Shown here piece by piece: positions 63,963-64,000 of a DNA stretch of 64,000 nucleotides. The notes under the pieces are model-generated. The model was not told the origin of the DNA and searched no databases. It saw nothing but the letters and a program-made list of their open reading frames with translations. The number at the start of each line of letters is the position of its first letter. Position 1 is the first letter of the stretch. The DNA comes from CTSoil-043 sp963821235. Its GTDB lineage: Bacteria; Chloroflexota; Limnocylindria; Limnocylindrales; CSP1-4. The position numbers and the translations under genes are program-made. The stretch covers positions 1,550,001 to 1,614,000 of the forward strand of contig CAWGCS010000001.1 of assembly GCA_963821235.1 (NCBI GenBank). Direction: 5' to 3'.

Positions 63963-64000
63963 GGGCTCCCCCTTCTCATCCTCCTGCGGCGCGCGACGCG

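Overview
The window is 64 kb of very GC-rich, densely packed bacterial chromosome. Genes often overlap by 4 nt (ATGA or GTGA). GC-rich actinobacterial-style gene families sit beside a Thermus-type V-type ATP synthase, ferredoxin-dependent 2-oxoacid oxidoreductases and a HypFCDE set. I read it as an uncultured-type Chloroflexota (Limnocylindria-like) genome; this is an inference from gene content and style, since no rRNA or tRNA is present. There is no phage, transposase or CRISPR array.

Layout. 0-3.2 kb: an aminotransferase and a two-subunit CoA-transferase. 3.3-7.6 kb: a Tat-exported multicopper oxidase with a universal stress protein, divergent from a DevS/DevR-like two-component system. 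7.6-11.5 kb: a J-domain protein and a NEW3/ABC-2 export module. 11.7-13.0 kb: a 4-hydroxybutyrate-type CoA-transferase. 13.3-18.4 kb: a receiver-like protein, pyruvate:ferredoxin oxidoreductase (nifJ) and a dihydroorotate-dehydrogenase-like protein, coupled by ATGA overlaps. 19.2-27.6 kb: a nine-gene V-type ATP synthase operon (H/G-I-K-E-C-F-A-B-D) whose A and B genes carry eight apparent indels. 27.6-30.5 kb: ferredoxin plus 2-oxoacid:ferredoxin oxidoreductase alpha, beta and gamma (minus strand). 31.3-36.4 kb: hypF-hypC-hypD-hypE without hydrogenase structural genes. 36.4-38.0 kb: a repeat-rich, gene-poor stretch holding an XRE regulator split by an amber codon. 38.0-41.1 kb: an arsR-dsrE-tusA-dsrE2-tusA-SQR-like sulfur-relay cluster. 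41.2-46.0 kb: a second aminotransferase and a polar amino-acid ABC importer. 46.2-49.0 kb: a phosphotriesterase-like hydrolase, OsmC and a YcaQ-like protein. 49.1-53.3 kb: MarR and an RND exporter. 53.3-56.5 kb: two secreted proteins. 56.8-60.0 kb: sufB-sufD-Rieske ferredoxin. 60.0-64.0 kb: an FAD amine oxidase and a penicillin-acylase-family enzyme.

Together the genes suggest a facultative or anaerobic heterotroph: amino groups removed by class III aminotransferases, acids activated by CoA-transferases, 2-oxoacids oxidised to reduced ferredoxin (PFOR, KOR), hydrogenase maturation, and a V-type ATP synthase. A DevSR-like redox/hypoxia sensor and palindromes of form GGGCC-N4-GGCCC upstream of several of these operons hint at a shared regulon. 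A second recurring signal is a TANNNT-like -10 box ending exactly 6 nt before the start codon of many first genes, indicating leaderless mRNAs.
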